A DNA stretch of 64,000 bases from Halalkalicoccus sp. NIPERK01 (GCF_030287405.1 NZ_JASVVV010000009.1:1-64000), one strand, 5' to 3'. Numbered from the stretch's first letter, positions 19,118 to 28,144 are shown. Program-made: numbers and translations. Notes: generated from the letters alone by a model not told the origin.

Positions 19118-22100
19118 CTATGTGCCAACAATACCCCAACAGACTAACTGTGCTTGGACTTCACTCTCCCCAACGAGCGTATCCTGATACTCAGTAGAGG
19201 CCTCAATATTCTCTACAAGAAATGATTCAAGGGCTTCGAGAAACTCGGTAGTCGGCCAATCTGTGAACGAGTCGTACTCATCGTGGTGACGAAAGGTCTC
19301 GCGGAGAATCCGGTCTTCGTCGGTATTTGCAAGTTTGACCCCACCAAGCCGACTGTGGAGGTCGTCGGCCCACTTACCAATCGTGCCGTGGTCTTCGTGT
19401 GAGCAGGTGTTGTCCGCGAAGTTCGGCTGGATATAGTGGGCAAGGAAGTCCAGAATCGTCTCCTGTTCCGTCGAGAATGAATCGCCCTGCTTGAACGCGC
19501 CCTCAACCTGCCCTTTCTGTATCGCTTCGAGCCGGTCATTGAGTACATCTTCAATCTCCTCACGATTCGCCAACACGTGGTCGAGGTTCCTCGAGACTGG
19601 CTCGCCCTCAACGGACGGACTGATTGAAAGCGTCTGTACGGACCGCTCCTTCACGTCGTCGCTGAATGGTTTGTAGTAGAACGCCCGACGCACCCGTCCG
19701 AGTGGGGCGTTCTCGTCTTTGCTGTCGAACCAGAGGTGTGCGAGCCCGAACACACCCGGACGCGGTCCCTTGTCGTGGTTTTTGGCGTTCGTATAGAGGA
19801 ACTCCCGCTCGTCCGGCGAGTCGTCGAAGAAGTCCTCCGCGTACTTGAAGTCATCGGCGGTGAGCCCGTACTCCTCATTCAACTCGCGCTTGAGCAGGAA
19901 GCGGTCGTACGCAGCCTCCTCGTTACTCCCTGCGTTTCGCAGGAGTGGATTTTTGCTCGTGTCATCGAGTTCGTTCACGTCCTCGATCTCGCGCGACCGC
20001 CGCAGCGAGTCCTCAATTTCATCGACTTCTAGTTCTCCAATTGTCTTCTGGGTATCGACGCCTGCCTTCTCCAGAATCTGGTCTTCATTCGGGTCGAGAA
20101 TGTTGTTTTCCTTTCCGACGATGAGGGCGATATCGTTGATTTTCGCCTGCAGCCGCTTCAGCAACTTGATGGCCGCCTCGATGTCGCCGTCCGGGTAGAA
20201 ATTGTGGACATGCTTCTCCGCCGTAGTCCCGATGCGGTCGATACGACCAACGCGCTGAACGATGCGCATTGGGTTCCAAGGCAGGTCGTAGTTAACCGCG
20301 ACGTGAACGTCCTGCAGGTTCACACCCTCGCTGAGTGTGTCGGTGGCGACGACATACTGTAGTTCGGTTTCATCTGATTCCGCGAGCGTACTCTGATACC
20401 CGGACGCCTGCGGCGCGAATCGCTGGATAATGCCCTGCTTGTTCTCGTCGCCGCCCTTTACGACCGCGCTGTTTCCTGCTGTCAGCGGAGAGTCGGGATT
20501 ATTTCGGAGCGTCCGATAGACGTAATCGGCGGTTCCTCGATATTGCGTGAAGATGAGGACCTTCTGCTCGTGATTTTGTAGAACCTCCGCGAGCCGGTCG
20601 ATTTTTGGGTCGCGGAACTCTCGCAGTGAGAAGACGGCCTCGTAAAAGTCCCGGGTCGCAGAATCCACTTCTGTCAGGTCACTCCTCGGGTACAGGACGG
20701 GGTTCATTTCGTCCTCAGGGACATCGGGGAGTGTTCCCGCATTGTGGTCGTGGAGCCACTGTCGTACCGTGACTGCATGGTCGCTTACGTCTCCGGTGTC
20801 GCGGGCTACGTCGCCGATAAATTGCGTGAGGAAGTACGCGAGTAGCGTCAGGTCCTCGCGGATGTAGTTCTTGACTTCGCCAATCGTTGCATCCGCTAAT
20901 TCGTTCTCTGCCTCCCCATCGCCACCGTCAGCGCGGACAGCGGTTGAGTCAAAGCCGAATTCTTCGAGCGTCTGTTCAAGGTCTTCAGCGGCATCCTCCC
21001 CCTCAACGAAGTCATTGATGGTTACAGCGGCTTCGCCATCCTGCACGCTGCGCAAGAGATCGATGTTCTCGTCTTCGGGCAGGTCTTCCAGAAAACTAAG
21101 GAGACGACGCTCGCTCTGATGAAGAGTCTCGATGGACTGGACGAATGCGTACGTCGAAGACTCCAGTCGCTTGAGGAGGTTCAATTTGTAGAGAGCTTTC
21201 AATGTTCCCCCAGCCTGCGGGTTCTTCACCGTGATGTGCGGGAGGTGGAGCGCGTCCATTACGTCGGGGAGCATTCGGTAGATCGGCTGGTAGGCGGGCG
21301 GCAGCGAGTACTGTTCCTTGTGAAGTTTCGGCGGTTTGAAACTCATCTCGAAGTCCTCGTCGTCCTGAATCTGTTCCTTGACGTGTTTGCGTGTCCGTAG
21401 AACCATTACCTCATTAAGGATGTTCGAGATCTCCTTGGAGTGGCGCCGCAATTGCTCGGTGATTTGCTGTTGCTCCTGGTCCGAGAACTCCTCTTTTCCA
21501 GCGGCGATATCTTTTCGCGTTTCAGCGAGTTCGATGTACTCGTCGAATGCATCGAAGTCAAGTGAGGCCTTATTGCGGAGATCCTCCGAGCTCGTGAAGA
21601 GGCTGATGAGATTCTTCAGGTCGGTGGCGCTGTTGTTGATGGGTGTCGCGGTCAGCATTATCATCGTCTTCCCGCGTAACTGTCGGAGATTTGCGTGCCG
21701 CCGCGTTCCCTTATAGTCGTCATCGTGGTCTGGGTTCGGCCGCCACCTGCCGAAGTTACGGAAGCGGTGGGCCTCGTCAATGAGAAGCACGTCGAACTCG
21801 TCACGGAGATCTTGGACTTCCTCGTAGCCGAGGTTTTGGAACTTGCTGACACTCATCACATTTAGGTGTTTTCCGTCCACCTCCAATCCGAAATAGGGGT
21901 TTCCGTCCTCATCAGTGCCATCTTGGAGGAGGTCCTCCCACTGGTCGGTCAAGTTCGCAGGGACGATGAGTAGACAGCGGTCGCCACGCTGCCGGTAGTC
22001 ATAGAGCAATTCACCGCCAATAAACGACTTGCCGAGACCAACTGAGTCGGAGATGATACAGCCGTCATACTGGGAGAGTTTCGCGCGTGCGCTCTCGTAA

Positions 22101-22930
22101 CCGAGTTTCTGGAAATAGTAGAGCGGGCTGTCTCGGGCGCTTACGTTACCACTGAGTTCGTCGTACGCGAGGAGTTTGTAGAGTTCGAAGGGTTCAAGAT
22201 ATGTCCCGAGTTCATCATCATCGATACCGACGGACTCCTCCTCATTTTCCTGCTTCTCCTTCCATTCTTTGTACTGGTCGCTGTTTTCGATGATACGAAT
22301 GATTTCTTCGCTGAATTCCTCGGCGTTCGCCCACTGGTTATCGTACCAATTTTCGAAAGCTTGAGTCTGATAGCGGTCTTGGCTAGTGAGGTTAAGTTCG
22401 ATATTGTTTCGGTGGCCACTAGCCGAGAAGTTTGAGGAGCCGACGATTGTCGCGCAGGCCCGTGTGTCTACCTCGCCGTCAGAGGCTGGTTCTTCACCGT
22501 CGTCAAGTGGGGCGCGGAACGCAGCTCCCTTTGCGTGGAAATAACCATTCTCAGGGTTCCGAACACGGACCTCAACAGTGCCCTCTGCGATGAACTCTCG
22601 AAGCCGATTGAGTCGCCCGAGTTGTGCGTTGTTCAAACTCTCAATGTCGTCTTTGAGTTCCTGCTTGAATGTCTCCCGTAGATTTTGACCTTTCTCAATC
22701 TCGTCAGCGGTCTGCTGGTTGGTCTGGCGACCCATAAGAATGCGAAGCGGAGCGTGGCCGAGGTCGTTGGGACCAGCCAGATTTTCTAGGTCATCTTTGT
22801 AAAGGTCGAAACCGGAGAGATAGAAGTAACCAGTTGCGATGCGTGCCTCCTCTATTTGAGGGATGATTTTCTTGTAAACTTCTTCGAGAGATGTGCCCGC
22901 ATTATCGACAAGAGGGGGAACGGAAAGCAT
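19118..22930 (-). CDS. PLD-SNF2 family helicase (DISARM-D/type III-like translocase)
   Basis: 1,270 residues. The N terminus is a phospholipase-D-like nuclease half-site: H132-x-K134 (YFHAKG) and a downstream GSSNFS (residues 164-169). A superfamily II SNF2-type motor follows: Walker A GLGKS (298-302), LLIDEAHRF (382-390), SAT-like LTATPINNS, and motif VI QRVGRIDRIG (about residue 893). An acidic C-terminal region of 300 residues has no name. PLD-helicase fusions are known from restriction and defence loci. The protein would translocate on DNA and may cut it with a PLD dimer. Directly downstream is the TBP-fold gene; beyond it, convergent, is the methyltransferase. Confidence 0.85.
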   Translation of the reverse strand: MLSVPPLVDNAGTSLEEVYKKIIPQIEEARIATGYFYLSGFDLYKDDLENLAGPNDLGHAPLRILMGRQTNQQTADEIEKGQNLRETFKQELKDDIESLNNAQLGRLNRLREFIAEGTVEVRVRNPENGYFHAKGAAFRAPLDDGEEPASDGEVDTRACATIVGSSNFSASGHRNNIELNLTSQDRYQTQAFENWYDNQWANAEEFSEEIIRIIENSDQYKEWKEKQENEEESVGIDDDELGTYLEPFELYKLLAYDELSGNVSARDSPLYYFQKLGYESARAKLSQYDGCIISDSVGLGKSFIGGELLYDYRQRGDRCLLIVPANLTDQWEDLLQDGTDEDGNPYFGLEVDGKHLNVMSVSKFQNLGYEEVQDLRDEFDVLLIDEAHRFRNFGRWRPNPDHDDDYKGTRRHANLRQLRGKTMIMLTATPINNSATDLKNLISLFTSSEDLRNKASLDFDAFDEYIELAETRKDIAAGKEEFSDQEQQQITEQLRRHSKEISNILNEVMVLRTRKHVKEQIQDDEDFEMSFKPPKLHKEQYSLPPAYQPIYRMLPDVMDALHLPHITVKNPQAGGTLKALYKLNLLKRLESSTYAFVQSIETLHQSERRLLSFLEDLPEDENIDLLRSVQDGEAAVTINDFVEGEDAAEDLEQTLEEFGFDSTAVRADGGDGEAENELADATIGEVKNYIREDLTLLAYFLTQFIGDVARDTGDVSDHAVTVRQWLHDHNAGTLPDVPEDEMNPVLYPRSDLTEVDSATRDFYEAVFSLREFRDPKIDRLAEVLQNHEQKVLIFTQYRGTADYVYRTLRNNPDSPLTAGNSAVVKGGDENKQGIIQRFAPQASGYQSTLAESDETELQYVVATDTLSEGVNLQDVHVAVNYDLPWNPMRIVQRVGRIDRIGTTAEKHVHNFYPDGDIEAAIKLLKRLQAKINDIALIVGKENNILDPNEDQILEKAGVDTQKTIGELEVDEIEDSLRRSREIEDVNELDDTSKNPLLRNAGSNEEAAYDRFLLKRELNEEYGLTADDFKYAEDFFDDSPDEREFLYTNAKNHDKGPRPGVFGLAHLWFDSKDENAPLGRVRRAFYYKPFSDDVKERSVQTLSISPSVEGEPVSRNLDHVLANREEIEDVLNDRLEAIQKGQVEGAFKQGDSFSTEQETILDFLAHYIQPNFADNTCSHEDHGTIGKWADDLHSRLGGVKLANTDEDRILRETFRHHDEYDSFTDWPTTEFLEALESFLVENIEASTEYQDTLVGESEVQAQLVCWGIVGT

Positions 22931-23128
22931 TCTGACTATCGGGGAATTCTAATTAAACCAACTTAGTCTTTCGCGGCTATATCTGCAGCCCCGCCGAGTG
23001 GTAACATGGTGGTCGGCTCTGGCTGCAACTGAGCATCCGGAGTACGATCACTGGTTCTGGGGTAGGCTTCGCTTTGCTCTCTCACCGTACATGCTCGGTC
23101 CTCCTCATCGAACATACTGATTGGTCAA

Positions 23129-23629
23129 CTAGTCGTCCCCATATATCATATCATGGAGGTACTCGAAGTTGTTACCACACATAGGATCAACCTCGTTTAG
23201 GACTTCTCTCGGAACGTCCTTTGGAGCGATCCCCCTACCATCTTTTTCGATCTCGACATAGCCTGAGTGTCCCTTCTCGAATCTGTATATCGTGCCGTTG
23301 TCTCGAAACCATGATACTACTCTCGTATTGAGCACATCAGACGTACTCGGCTGGGACCCCCCGCCGGAGAAACTTGCGCCGCTGGCAGATAGTTGCTGGC
23401 GGAATACGTCGGATACAGGTTTAGGGACCTCTGATTCTTGGATTATATCAGAGACCCACATGTGGGACCGAGGATCAGGATCTTTCTGCTCATAGTGATG
23501 TTTGCAATTGAAAATCTTGCCATCAACAAGGACTATCTGATACTCGTCGTTCGCGATAGCCGACTATCGTGTCTTTTCCTCCACTTCGGCTTTAAGAACG
23601 ACGTGTAGCTCAGGAGACTGGGCTGACAT
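23129..23629 (-). pseudogene. Small unknown gene interrupted by an in-frame TAG
   Basis: From ATG 23629 the frame encodes 21 residues (MSAQSPELHV...), meets TAG at 23566-23564 and then continues open for 144 codons in the same frame to 23129. The sense of both halves is good (DEYQIVLVDGKIF; IYRFEKGHSGYVEIEK), so a single nonsense change, for example from a TGG Trp codon, explains it. An alternative is that translation starts downstream at ATG 23461, giving 110 residues. No family recognised. It lies upstream of the PLD-helicase and in the same direction, so it could once have belonged to that locus. Confidence 0.55.
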
Positions 23630-23638
23630 ATTTCCTAG

Positions 23639-23890
23639 TGTATTGCCATTGTAACTAATAACTGTGGAGCCTTCCCACGCGTACAGTTACTCGCGAACGT
23701 GCAAAATGATTTTTCGCTACTGTCCGGTTTCGCCTATAGCTGTAATCGGAATACCTCGATTACTGTCGAGGTGGAGGGCCATAGCCGGTCCTATGGCACA
23801 TCTCACACTCGGACGTCCGAGTATACGTGGATTCAGCTCACCGGTGATAGTGTCACAACCGCGGCCGGTGCATATCCCAGAATCCGGTAA
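23639..23890 (+). pseudogene. Possible C-terminal remnant of an unknown protein
   Basis: An open frame of about 80 codons with no good start and plausible beta-rich sense (NTSITVEVEG, EYTWIQLTGD). It begins after a stop codon and ends at TAA 23888-23890. It could be the tail of a lost gene; it could also be chance. Nothing else is visible in this stretch. Confidence 0.25.
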
Positions 23891-23912
23891 CACCGTTGAT
23901 TGAGCAGGTGGA

Positions 23913-24240
23913 TCAGACGTAGTAGTCGGCCGTGAGTTCGTTCGATGCACCAACCATCAACGACGGCTGGTTACATCGCGGCCACACAGTCTTCATGTCA
24001 ATTGTACCGACCGCAAGATCAATCTCGTACCCCCGATTACCGTGTCCATAGAGTTCGGTATCCCCGAGTTTTTTGAGCCGAGAAACAGTTCGAATGCACC
24101 TTCGCGAGCGTGCTGCGTTCATGGTTCTCGCTCGTCCCGAGACCGTCCATTACTCGCTGAGCACCAGTAGCGCAGAGCAGCTGATACTTCTGGTCCGAGA
24201 TCGGGTCGCCGCTGTAGTCCAGCCACCGTATCGTTCGTAG
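23913..24240 (-). pseudogene. Frameshifted remnant of a small, possibly DNA-binding, protein
   Basis: Two frames join into one sensible product. The first, from 24240, reads TIRWLDYSGDPISDQK...CATGAQRVMDGL. The second reads VSRLKKLGDTELYGHG...ELTADYYV and ends at TGA 23913. The switch lies near 24080. The middle part looks like the recognition helix and wing of a winged-helix domain, but this is a weak resemblance. The next gene upstream in this direction is an intact winged-helix gene. Confidence 0.4.
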
Positions 24241-24471
24241 TTAGGTCTGATCTCTTGACTCTCGAGGATCTTCTATTAACCTGTATTCACCAGTTGGTAC
24301 ATACATCTGTTCGGCATAATCGGCTGCGATTAGTTGCTTAAGGTTATTTCGAATCGTCTCTCGTGACCAATCAACCTCATTCTCAATCCGACCAACAGTT
24401 GCACAAGAACAGGGCTGGTCGGCAAACCAATCAAGTAAATCGACCATAGATTCAGTCAGTTGAATCGGCAT
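24241..24471 (-). CDS. Small winged-helix transcriptional regulator
   Basis: 76 residues, essentially one winged helix-turn-helix: a helix DLLDWFADQP, a turn with Cys-Ser-Cys-Ala, recognition helix SRETIRNNLKQLIAADYAE, and a beta wing ending in GEYRLIED. Such stand-alone domains are common repressors on haloarchaeal plasmids and proviruses. It diverges from the zinc-finger operon, and the space between holds repeated motifs that fit an operator. It probably controls that operon and itself. Confidence 0.7.
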   Translation of the reverse strand: MPIQLTESMVDLLDWFADQPCSCATVGRIENEVDWSRETIRNNLKQLIAADYAEQMYVPTGEYRLIEDPRESRDQT

Positions 24472-24487
24472 ACAATGTCACATAGGC

Positions 24488-24560
24488 GCTTTGGGTAATA
24501 GTATCTGCTTTGCAATAGTGCTTTGTACTATTACTTTGCAATACGCAAAATATAAGTGGG
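24488..24560. promoter_or_regulatory. Divergent promoter with repeated GCTTTG...AATA motifs
   Basis: Four spaced copies of a GCTTTG/CTTTGCAATA-like motif occur at about 24488, 24507, 24520 and 24534. An inverted pair AATAGT (24514-24519)/ACTATT (24527-24532) lies inside the array. An AT-rich TATA-like stretch (AAAATATAAG, near 24547-24556) follows and fits a promoter for the rightward zinc-finger operon. The leftward winged-helix gene starts at 24471, so its product is the obvious candidate to bind here. Confidence 0.55.
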
Positions 24561-24595
24561 GCTAAGCCATAACAGTAGCTGAGGAGGGTGGTTTC

Positions 24596-24657
24596 GCCAG
24601 AATGAATCTGGCCCGGTGTTAGAGCACCGGACCGCGCTTCTCAAACCCACGAGAAGC
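24596..24657 (+). promoter_or_regulatory. Structured mRNA leader: three consecutive hairpins before the zinc-finger gene
   Basis: Three perfect stem-loops stand side by side. GCCAGA/TCTGGC has a five-base loop (24596-24612), CCGGTG/CACCGG has a six-base loop (24613-24630), and GCTTCTC/GAGAAGC has an eight-base loop (24636-24657). The last stem ends one base before the ATG at 24659. With the TATA-like box near 24550 they would fill the 5' leader. They would hide or present the start codon, so translational control is likely; what binds is unknown. Confidence 0.6.
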
Positions 24658-24658
24658 A

Positions 24659-24871
24659 ATGAGCACTAATAACTCTACCCCAGAAAACAGTATCGCCTCC
24701 GAACAGAACACGGACCACCGAATCACCGGTCCCCACCACGAACCCCCGACGGTCGCCAACGCCACCACCTACTGGCGCTGCGAAGCCTGCGAACGTGAAT
24801 CCATTCGCGAGCAGGACCTCCACCGCGAGGCCTTCCACGCCGAGGACTGTGGGGTGGCCGACCGATGCTGA
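24659..24871 (+). CDS. Small zinc-finger protein of a plasmid/provirus operon
   Basis: 70 residues with a single candidate zinc site: C48-x2-C51 (RCEACERE) plus His/Cys residues near the end (H63, H68-type and AEDC). Small CxxC proteins like this are abundant in haloarchaeal mobile elements and often bind nucleic acid or a partner protein. The stop codon overlaps the start of the next gene (ATGCTGA-type overlap of seven bases), so the two are translationally coupled. No specific function is known. Confidence 0.7.
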   Translation: MSTNNSTPENSIASEQNTDHRITGPHHEPPTVANATTYWRCEACERESIREQDLHREAFHAEDCGVADRC

Positions 24872-25629
24872 CCGAAATCAGCACCGACACCACCCAACTG
24901 TTCGCCGGCGCGCGACTCTCCGACACCAACCCCGAATGCACCGCCTGCAACCGCACCCTGCGCGAGGGCGAACAGGTCACGATCTACGCCGCCCGCGAAG
25001 AAGACGTCCCCACGTTCGCGATCGAACGGATTTACTGCCGACAATGCACCCCCGAGAAACTCACCAGTCCGACGCTGGGCCTGAGCGAACACCTCCTCCA
25101 GTCCCGACTCACCCGAACGCTGGATGTCCGCACCCAGAGTGAGTTCCAGACACTCGGTAATATCCAAACGCTCGACGCAAGCGCCCCGGGCCAGGGCAGC
25201 GCCAAAGCCCACACAGAAGAACCGTCGACAGCCCTCCTCCGAGACACCCACATCCAGAATCCCGCAAGCGCTGTCTATCACATCGACGACGGCGAGGGCC
25301 AGCCACTGTGCAACTGCAACAGTACCGCCCAGTACACGCCTGTTCCACTGGCGGAAGCCGAGGCGAGTACGGCCAGCCAATGCGGGAACTGCCAAATCGC
25401 CCGCCAGGGCGAACAAACCACTAAGCCCTGTCCCCAGTGTGACGCGAAGATCGGGATGAGCGCGTGGCCTCAACACGTCCGTGCCTGTACGGGTGATCCG
25501 ACCGACGCCACCGAGGAGACCGATCCCGACGGCGACCCCGCGATCACCAACAGGGACACCCACTGCACAACGAGCCCCGCCGTTCGCACGGGCGTTCACG
25601 CACCAGCCCACTCCCAAAGTCAGGAGTAA
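24865..25629 (+). CDS. Multi-CxxC zinc-binding protein of unknown function
   Basis: 254 residues with several paired cysteines: CTACNRTL near residue 25, YCRQCTPEK near 60, LCNCNS near 150, QCGNCQIA near 175, and CPQCDAKIGMSAWPQHVRAC near 195. The last resembles a zinc ribbon with an extra His. Low-complexity acidic stretches join them. It overlaps the small zinc-finger gene upstream and is followed by a coiled-coil protein. No family name; likely an accessory protein of a mobile element. Confidence 0.65.
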   Translation: MLTEISTDTTQLFAGARLSDTNPECTACNRTLREGEQVTIYAAREEDVPTFAIERIYCRQCTPEKLTSPTLGLSEHLLQSRLTRTLDVRTQSEFQTLGNIQTLDASAPGQGSAKAHTEEPSTALLRDTHIQNPASAVYHIDDGEGQPLCNCNSTAQYTPVPLAEAEASTASQCGNCQIARQGEQTTKPCPQCDAKIGMSAWPQHVRACTGDPTDATEETDPDGDPAITNRDTHCTTSPAVRTGVHAPAHSQSQE

Positions 25630-25802
25630 CCCGCGCCACCGATGGGCGAGCTCTCTCACAGCGCTAGCGGCACACGCCCACCGAGAGCCCTGCCTGTCCC
25701 AGTCTTTCTCCCGAGTGTAATCACCCTGCCGAGCTACGCTGTTGAATCGCTCGCCAGCCACGAGACGGGCACCACGATCGTCTCACAACCATCCTGTTTC
25801 CA

Positions 25803-26552
25803 ATGACCGACACTACACCGACCGAGAGCACCGCCACCGACCAGCCCGCGACGACCGACGAGCCATCGCTCGACTCGGTCTACGAGCAACTCGAGGCGCT
25901 TACCGAGCGTGTTGCCGAACTCGAAGCTGAAGTCGAGCGCAAGGACGAACGGATCGAGCAGCTCGAAGCCCACCGCGAACACGATCCCATTGAGATCCGA
26001 TCAGACGAGGACACCGCGGGTCTCACGGATATCTGGATCGCCGAGATCCCCGTGGGATCGATTCTGCAAAGCACGACAGAGAACGCTGATCGAGCCCAGA
26101 ATCGACTCGACGAGTTAGAGGAAGCCACAGCTACCAACGGAACCTCTGGGGTGGAGACAGACAAGACGCAGCCACACGATATCGAAACACCGCTTGAGCG
26201 CATCTGTGCGCTCCCGGAGCACATCGCTGATCGCGAGCTCACGACCAATCAGGAGCGCGCCCGATTCATCGCACACGATGTCCGCGATTACGCCGAGAAA
26301 GCCCCTGCTGGTCTCGTGTTGAACAGTCGGACAATTACAAAGGTGATCGCCGCCGTCGAAGGAACGAAGCCGCATACGCAAACTGTGGCCCGTGTTATGG
26401 ACTTCCTCGAGAAGTTGGGGAAGGACGAGGTCGAGCAGACGAAACGGCGTGGCAAGAAGCTCGTGGTCATCGACGAGGAGGCGGCCGACCGGTATCACGA
26501 TCGTTGTGATCGGGATCTCGAGCAGCCCCCTGCAGAGAGCGTGATGTCCTAA
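25803..26552 (+). CDS. Coiled-coil plus winged-helix plasmid protein
   Basis: 249 residues. Residues 28-60 are a strong heptad coiled coil (YEQLEALTERVAELEAEVERK). Residues 130-235 are a helical domain that reads as a winged helix: RARFIAHDVRDYAEKAPAGLVL, then a recognition-like SRTITKVIAAVEGTKPHTQT and KRRGKKLVVIDEE. Such proteins are common in haloarchaeal plasmids and may act in partition or regulation; this is inference. It is third in the zinc-finger operon, 173 bases after the second gene. Confidence 0.65.
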   Translation: MTDTTPTESTATDQPATTDEPSLDSVYEQLEALTERVAELEAEVERKDERIEQLEAHREHDPIEIRSDEDTAGLTDIWIAEIPVGSILQSTTENADRAQNRLDELEEATATNGTSGVETDKTQPHDIETPLERICALPEHIADRELTTNQERARFIAHDVRDYAEKAPAGLVLNSRTITKVIAAVEGTKPHTQTVARVMDFLEKLGKDEVEQTKRRGKKLVVIDEEAADRYHDRCDRDLEQPPAESVMS

Positions 26553-26649
26553 CACCAGAACAACAGGAAGGAGCATAGTTCGAACCAACCACCCCGGGCA
26601 CGCCCTCCGCTCCTAGTTACAACTCCGAACAGCCTTACCCTGGTGTAGG

Positions 26650-26741
26650 AGTAGTGGAGGGTGTAGAAACGAATTTGCTAGTTCTACCGTCGGACGCATA
26701 TCACACCACGGTGTGATCAGTCAGACAGTACCTTGTGCAAC
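26650..26741. repeat. Imperfect repeat copy 1 (R1), upstream of the acyltransferase gene
   Basis: About 90 bases that match the stretch at 28321-28412 in order: GTAGAAACGA, CTACC, CGGA.GCA, then ACACCACGGTGTGAT, AGTCAGAC and CCTTGT.CAAC. In this copy TCACACC/GGTGTGA (26701-26716) is a perfect inverted repeat with a two-base centre, so a protein dimer could bind it. The two copies frame the acyltransferase gene. Confidence 0.65.
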
Positions 26742-26891
26742 GTTGTACTATTCCCAGCAGGATCAGTTGCACAAGGGTCCCCTTCCAGCACAATGGGAAT
26801 CTAGTGAACCCGTATCAGTGAACTCATTCAGGAGTGGCAACTCCCAGAAAATCCCTTGCACGGCCATGCTGTTACCTCCGTCGTGAAGTAC

Positions 26892-26931
26892 CACGGGTCG
26901 GGTGACCCGTGAAACTCTCGCTGCTTTTTCT
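26892..26931 (+). terminator. Hairpin with downstream T-run
   Basis: CACGGGTC (26892-26899) and GACCCGTG (26904-26911) form an eight-base stem with a GGGT loop. TTTTTCTTT follows about 14 bases later. It may end transcription of the zinc-finger operon, although it lies 340 bases after the last stop codon. Confidence 0.4.
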
Positions 26932-27031
26932 TTAGAGTCATCCTGAGCGGTCTGTCCATTTCCTACATGATATTTTAACTCTTACTCCATAAATCGAAAA
27001 GCTCACAACTAGAACCGCCACCTCTCAACCA

Positions 27032-28144
27032 ATGGCCGGTCGAATATGGAGTGTCGATTCGATGCGACTACTCGCGATGGCCTTCATCGTCTCGATCCAT
27101 ACAGACCCATTTAGAGGACTGGGAGTGTACGGCAATACACTCAACTTTGTAATAGACAGTACGGCACGATTTGCAGTTCCGTTCTTCTTCGTAACCTCTG
27201 GGTATTTTTTCGCACTCAAAGTAGGTTCCCGCGATCCAACGACGTACTTCATCAAGCGAGCGACCACTATCACCTCACTGTACATATTTGGGCTTTTGCT
27301 GGCATTTCCTGTATTTCTTACTGGGACTGCCGTACGCGCCGGGGACACTAACGAAGCGATACTCCACAGTAGTCTGCTTAAAATAGGCGAATTCATATCA
27401 CCAGTCGGTCTGCTCTACTACGGCAACTCCGTCTCAGAGATCCTCTGGTTTCTCCCTGCATTACTGTTCTCGCTTGGGTTCATTTGCCTCGCTATTCTAT
27501 CGAATTCGACGAAATACTTACTGCCCGTTTCGGCAGGCCTTCACGTCATTGGCTTATTGGGAACGAGTTATACGATGGTCGTCGATATTCCCTTTCCGAC
27601 GAGGGATGCACTCTTCTTTGGGTTCTTTTATACTAGTCTCGGCTACTGGATTGCCTCATCCGATTGGCAACCAGACTCTGAACACAGTTCATTCTATCTC
27701 GGTGCTACTATATTGTTTAGCATTCTCCATATCGGAGAACGATACGTCCTTGGCTATGTCCTCACAGGTGAGACGCTTGCCCAAGGGGTCTATACGGCGA
27801 GTTATACGATCAGTACTGTATTCCTCACGATCTCATTATTCCTCTTACTGCTCTCACGACCGCATCTTGGCCGATCTACTTCAGTACCGTCATGGGGGAA
27901 ATACGCTGTCGGCATCTATGTCGTCCACCCTGCTGTACTGTACGTATTAGAGCGCACAGACGGCCCATTGCGTCAAATCGATATTGAGGCGACCAACACT
28001 ATCCTCTGGCATCTATTGTTGACGCCGACGACCTTCTTTGGTGCCCTCTTCGTCTACCTTGCAGCCCACAAAGCAGGGCTTATCGAAATTGACGGAGACC
28101 ATCTACCACGTCTTGATCGAATACGGAAGCAATGGCCTTATTGA
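27032..28144 (+). CDS. Acyltransferase 3 family integral membrane protein
   Basis: 370 residues with about ten hydrophobic membrane segments. The start WSVDSMRLLAMAFIVSIHTDPF is the N-terminal signature of acyltransferase-3 (OafA/NodX) enzymes, which move acyl groups onto sugars or lipids at the membrane; H23 is the likely catalytic His. Length is normal for a single-domain member. Codon use is more AT-rich than its neighbours. It stands alone between two related 90-base repeats, which suggests that it arrived as cargo. A role in decorating surface glycans is a family-based guess. Confidence 0.8.
   Translation: MAGRIWSVDSMRLLAMAFIVSIHTDPFRGLGVYGNTLNFVIDSTARFAVPFFFVTSGYFFALKVGSRDPTTYFIKRATTITSLYIFGLLLAFPVFLTGTAVRAGDTNEAILHSSLLKIGEFISPVGLLYYGNSVSEILWFLPALLFSLGFICLAILSNSTKYLLPVSAGLHVIGLLGTSYTMVVDIPFPTRDALFFGFFYTSLGYWIASSDWQPDSEHSSFYLGATILFSILHIGERYVLGYVLTGETLAQGVYTASYTISTVFLTISLFLLLLSRPHLGRSTSVPSWGKYAVGIYVVHPAVLYVLERTDGPLRQIDIEATNTILWHLLLTPTTFFGALFVYLAAHKAGLIEIDGDHLPRLDRIRKQWPY

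Noticed and set aside
14943-22930. Assignment of the locus to BREX or DISARM
   Set aside because: No PglZ, BrxC/BrxL, DrmA or DrmB protein is visible; the shared parts (methyltransferase, PLD, SNF2) are not enough.
23564-23566. TAG as a pyrrolysine codon
   Set aside because: No evidence for pyrrolysine machinery in this window, and haloarchaea are not known for it; a nonsense change is simpler.
24594-24659. tRNA-like gene from the three adjacent stems
   Set aside because: No T-arm GTTCNANNC sequence, no acceptor stem closing the three stems, and the last stem abuts a start codon.
24769-25761. 330-codon minus frame over the zinc-finger genes
   Set aside because: Shadow caused by GC-rich third positions; the plus-strand CxxC proteins are coherent and coupled.
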